Shown: piece by piece, positions 4,458-6,522 of the stretch
How positions within the stretch are numbered: position 1 is the stretch's first letter
How the letters are laid out: every line of letters starts with the position of its first letter
DNA from: Nostoc sp. CHAB 5715
Lineage (GTDB): Bacteria > Cyanobacteriota > Cyanobacteriia > Cyanobacteriales > Nostocaceae
Length of the DNA: 6,522 nt
Reading direction: 5' to 3'
Assembly (NCBI RefSeq): GCF_020829685.1
Contig: NZ_JAIVFR010000377.1
Location: 1-6,522 of the forward strand
Position numbers and translations under genes: made by a program
The notes under the pieces: generated by a model
Told to the model about the DNA's origin: nothing
Databases searched by the model: none
The model's input: only the letters and a program-made list of their open reading frames with translations

Positions 4458-6522
4458 ATGTCTAAGCATAAGTTCAACCGTAATTTTGCTGTTATTATCG
4501 GTATCAATGACTATGTAAATGGTATTAGAAAGTTAGAAACAGCGGTTCCTGACGCTCACAAACTTGCTCAAATTCTCCAAAAGCAACATCAGAATCTCAA
4601 ACAGCAATATCAAGCACAAAATAAATATCAAGTCCAGTTGCTATTGAATCAACGTGTTACCCTTAGCAAACTCAAAGAACTGATTGAAGACTTCAAACAA
4701 GGACAAATACCTTTTGACAATGAAAAAGTGGTAGTTAGCGAGAGCGATCGCATCCTCTTCTATTTTGCTGGACATGGTATCGCTTTAGAAGCTCTAGAAA
4801 ATCAAGAGGGGCCAGTAGGTTATTTGATTCCGCAAGATGCCACATTAGGGGATAGTAGTACCTACTTGCCGATGCAGGAGTTACATGATGCCCTGAATGC
4901 ACTCCCTTGTCGGCATATGTTAGCAATTCTCGATTGCTGTTTTGCAGGCGCTTTTCGTTGGGCGAGCCTCAAGCGAGAGATTCAACCCAAAATCACAGTC
5001 TATAAAGAACGCTACGATCGCTTTATCAGCGATGCAGCTTGGCAAGTAATTACTTCCGCAGCAGACGATCAAAAAGCCTTGGATTCTTTGGGCGTGCGCG
5101 GGGTAATAAAAGAAGGGAACGAGGTTTACTCTCCCTTTGCGAAAGCGCTTTTTGATGCCCTACGCGGAACTGACAAAAAAGCTGACTCGAATGATGATGG
5201 CATTATCACAGCAACTGAACTTTATTCATATCTGCGAGATCAAGTTGAAGTTGTCACAGAAAAGCACTACAAGCGACAAACTCCAAGTCTGTGTCCACTC
5301 AGAAAACATGACAAAGGGGAATTCATCTTTCTGTTACCTAACTTTGACCGAGATAAATTGGAGGATGCACCACCACTAACAAGAGAAAATAATCCTTATC
5401 GAGGATTGCAATCCTACGACGAAAAAGACAATAACTTGTTTTTTGGTAGAGAGAACCTGATTGAAAAGCTATACCAAAAAGCAGTTGCTAACCAACAGCC
5501 ATTGACATTAGTTTTAGGTGCATCTGGAACGGGTAAATCCAGCTTAATGAAAGCCGGATTATTACACCGTCTGCGTCATTCCCAGGAGCATAAGTTTCAG
5601 ATTTTAGATCCCATGCGTCCAGGGGAAAGTCCTTTGCAGGCTTTAGCACAGGTGTGTTTACCAATTGCAAATACAATTACCGCTTCAGAATTGGTAAAAG
5701 ACGAGCAAGCTTTAGCAAATATTATTGAAAGTTGGAGCAAGATTAATCCCCAGATTAAGCTATTGCTGGCAGTTGATCAGTTTGAAGAGTTGATAACTCT
5801 GTGTAAAAGTGACGAACAACGAGAGCAATTTCAGAAATTGATTAAAAATGCGATCGCTAAATATCCCAACAACATCCATGTAGTTATCACTGTGCGGCTC
5901 GACTTTGAAGGGCAGTTTCAAACCTCTATACTCAAAGACTTCTGGAATGATGATACCCGATTTGTCGTCCCACCAATGACCCAAGATGAATTCCGGGAAG
6001 TAATTGAGAAACCAGCGTTAGAAAAAGTGGTATATTTCGACCCTCCTAGTTTGGTGGATGAATTAATTAACGAAGTCGTACAAATGCCAGGTGCTTTACC
6101 CTTGCTTTCTTTTACTCTTAGCGAATTGTACCTGAAATATTTAGAGGAGCGAAGGGACAACCGCGCCCTAAAAAAGGAAGATTACGAAGAGTTGGGAAGA
6201 GTAGTTGGTTCTCTAACCAAACGTGCTAACCAAGAATACGATCAGTTAGTTGCTTCATACCCCGCATACGAAAACACAGTGCGTCAGGTGATGCTGCGGA
6301 TGATTTCATTGCAGGGTGGCGACTTAGCAAGGCGACAGGTTCCCAAGTCTGAACTAATTTACCCTGATCAAGAAGAAAGCGATCGCGTGCAAACAGTCAT
6401 CAAACGTTTTTCTGAAGCCCGCTTAATTGTTGAAGGTTCTAATTCATTTAGCGTAGTTGTCCCCAGCTTGACGCGCCCATCATTCAAATATTCATTCCAA
6501 GTTTTAATCGCTAAGTCTGGGA
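4458..6522 (+). CDS. Second caspase-like protease / nSTAND1 NTPase, tandem paralogue (3' end outside window, C-terminal part disrupted or divergent)
   Basis: Paralogue of the upstream gene, open from ATG 4458 to the window end (688 codons visible, no stop). The start is fixed by a strong ribosome-binding site 5 nt upstream and by a typical caspase N-terminus: residues FAVIIGINDY begin the first beta strand. Visible: AGHG with His 106; DCCFAG with the likely nucleophile Cys 161; EF-hand loop DSNDDGIITATE (243-254); nSTAND1 beginning NPYRG, Walker A GASGTGKSS (354-362), Walker B LLLAVDQFEE (Asp 440), GALPLLSF. Up to Ser 663 it is clearly homologous to the first gene, with three single-codon indels. 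From nt 6446 on the sequence is unrelated and the expected EPAHDAL segment, membrane helix and WD40 repeats are not seen. The gene may be interrupted by an inserted element, may have a different C-terminus, or may reflect an assembly join. The gap to the upstream gene is 51 nt with no terminator, so co-transcription is plausible. Confidence 0.9.
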   Translation, partial: MSKHKFNRNFAVIIGINDYVNGIRKLETAVPDAHKLAQILQKQHQNLKQQYQAQNKYQVQLLLNQRVTLSKLKELIEDFKQGQIPFDNEKVVVSESDRILFYFAGHGIALEALENQEGPVGYLIPQDATLGDSSTYLPMQELHDALNALPCRHMLAILDCCFAGAFRWASLKREIQPKITVYKERYDRFISDAAWQVITSAADDQKALDSLGVRGVIKEGNEVYSPFAKALFDALRGTDKKADSNDDGIITATELYSYLRDQVEVVTEKHYKRQTPSLCPLRKHDKGEFIFLLPNFDRDKLEDAPPLTRENNPYRGLQSYDEKDNNLFFGRENLIEKLYQKAVANQQPLTLVLGASGTGKSSLMKAGLLHRLRHSQEHKFQILDPMRPGESPLQALAQVCLPIANTITASELVKDEQALANIIESWSKINPQIKLLLAVDQFEELITLCKSDEQREQFQKLIKNAIAKYPNNIHVVITVRLDFEGQFQTSILKDFWNDDTRFVVPPMTQDEFREVIEKPALEKVVYFDPPSLVDELINEVVQMPGALPLLSFTLSELYLKYLEERRDNRALKKEDYEELGRVVGSLTKRANQEYDQLVASYPAYENTVRQVMLRMISLQGGDLARRQVPKSELIYPDQEESDRVQTVIKRFSEARLIVEGSNSFSVVVPSLTRPSFKYSFQVLIAKSG
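4744..4751. repeat. HIP1 octamer GCGATCGC
   Basis: HIP1 copy in the second gene just before the caspase His motif. The equivalent position of the first gene is outside the window. Confidence 0.85.
5184..5219 (+). other. EF-hand-type Ca2+-binding loop in the second caspase domain
   Basis: The encoded loop DSNDDGIITATE keeps every metal-ligand position of the first gene's loop (1, 3, 5, 12) plus Gly 6 and Ile 8, although the residues just before it differ and one codon is missing. Retention of the ligands inside a variable segment supports a functional metal site. Confidence 0.65.
5850..5857. repeat. HIP1 octamer GCGATCGC
   Basis: HIP1 copy in the NTPase region of the second gene. The first gene reads GCTATTGC at the equivalent place (about 1089), so HIP1 was gained or lost after duplication. 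Confidence 0.85.
6379..6386. repeat. HIP1 octamer GCGATCGC
   Basis: HIP1 copy in the second gene, at the place equivalent to 1618-1625 of the first gene. Confidence 0.85.
6446..6522. other. Non-homologous tail after an abrupt break (possible end of an inserted element)
   Basis: From base 6446 the second gene no longer matches its paralogue, and the sequence occurs nowhere else in the window. The plus frame of the gene stays open (SFSVVVPSLTRPSFKY...). One minus-strand frame is also open from the window end, reads PDLAIKTWNEYLNDGRV... and runs past the break to TGA at 6368-6370. The minus reading looks protein-like and could be the end of a gene carried by an inserted element, but I do not recognise a family, and no terminal inverted repeat or target duplication can be tested with only one edge visible. 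Confidence 0.4.

Larger units (their letters stand above)
4765..6445 (+). repeat. Long imperfect direct repeat, copy B (caspase plus nSTAND1 coding)
   Basis: Partner of nt 1-1684, in the same orientation and the same reading frame, about 4.76 kb downstream. Similarity is lost abruptly after base 6445 rather than fading, whereas copy A continues normally through the rest of the NTPase module. That sharp edge marks a rearrangement or a join rather than gradual divergence. Confidence 0.92.

Noticed and set aside
4322..4507. Minus-strand 61-codon open frame across the intergenic spacer
   Set aside because: It covers the end of one gene and the start of the next, both clearly coding on the plus strand, and its protein shows no recognisable features.
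5137..5379. Plus-strand 80-codon open frame inside the second gene
   Set aside because: It overlaps, in another frame, the well-conserved caspase coding sequence that includes the EF-hand loop. It has no own ribosome-binding site and no recognisable domain.
5918..6160. Minus-strand 80-codon open frame and similar antisense frames (156-365, 2128-2325, 3794-3991, 4106-4297, 4735-4926, 5488-5676, 5760-5984)
   Set aside because: All lie antisense to strongly supported coding sequence and show no domain or start signal of their own.
1..6522. CRISPR array, tRNA, rRNA or riboswitch
   Set aside because: There is no regularly spaced short repeat, and nearly all bases are in two long coding frames, leaving only a 51-nt spacer.

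Overview
The window most likely comes from a filamentous (Nostocales-type) cyanobacterium. It is AT-rich and carries five copies of the cyanobacterial octamer GCGATCGC (HIP1), where far fewer than one would be expected by chance. Both genes have the caspase / nSTAND1 NTPase / WD40 architecture that is abundant in multicellular cyanobacteria. The organism call is an inference; no taxonomic marker gene is present.

Layout. (1) Nt 1-4406, plus strand: a very large receptor-like gene whose 5' end lies outside the window. Its order is caspase-like protease (His and Cys visible), an EF-hand-type Ca2+ loop, a nSTAND1 P-loop NTPase, a charged linker, one transmembrane helix, a WD40 region of about 13 repeats and a conserved C-terminal tail. 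(2) Nt 4407-4457: a 51-nt gap with no visible terminator and an extended perfect Shine-Dalgarno. (3) Nt 4458 to the window end, plus strand: a second, paralogous caspase-nSTAND1 gene with a complete N-terminus. It leaves the window without a stop codon. Nt 1-1684 and 4765-6445 form a long, imperfect direct repeat, so this is a tandem duplication.

At nt 6445/6446 the second copy abruptly stops resembling the first, in the middle of the NTPase module. The last 77 nt match nothing else here. The reading frame stays open on the plus strand, and one minus-strand frame is open too. This looks like an insertion or recombination junction, or possibly an assembly join between repeated paralogues.

How it may work (inference from the families): the WD40 part senses a ligand, the nSTAND1 module acts as an ATP-dependent oligomerisation switch, and the caspase cuts proteins once activated, possibly with Ca2+ as co-signal. 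Such NLR-like proteins are generally thought to act in immunity or programmed cell death. The most notable features are the EF-hand loop kept in both protease domains, the mosaic of identical and diverged blocks between copies (suggesting gene conversion), and the broken 3' part of copy two. The architecture itself is a known type, so I do not claim a wholly new system.
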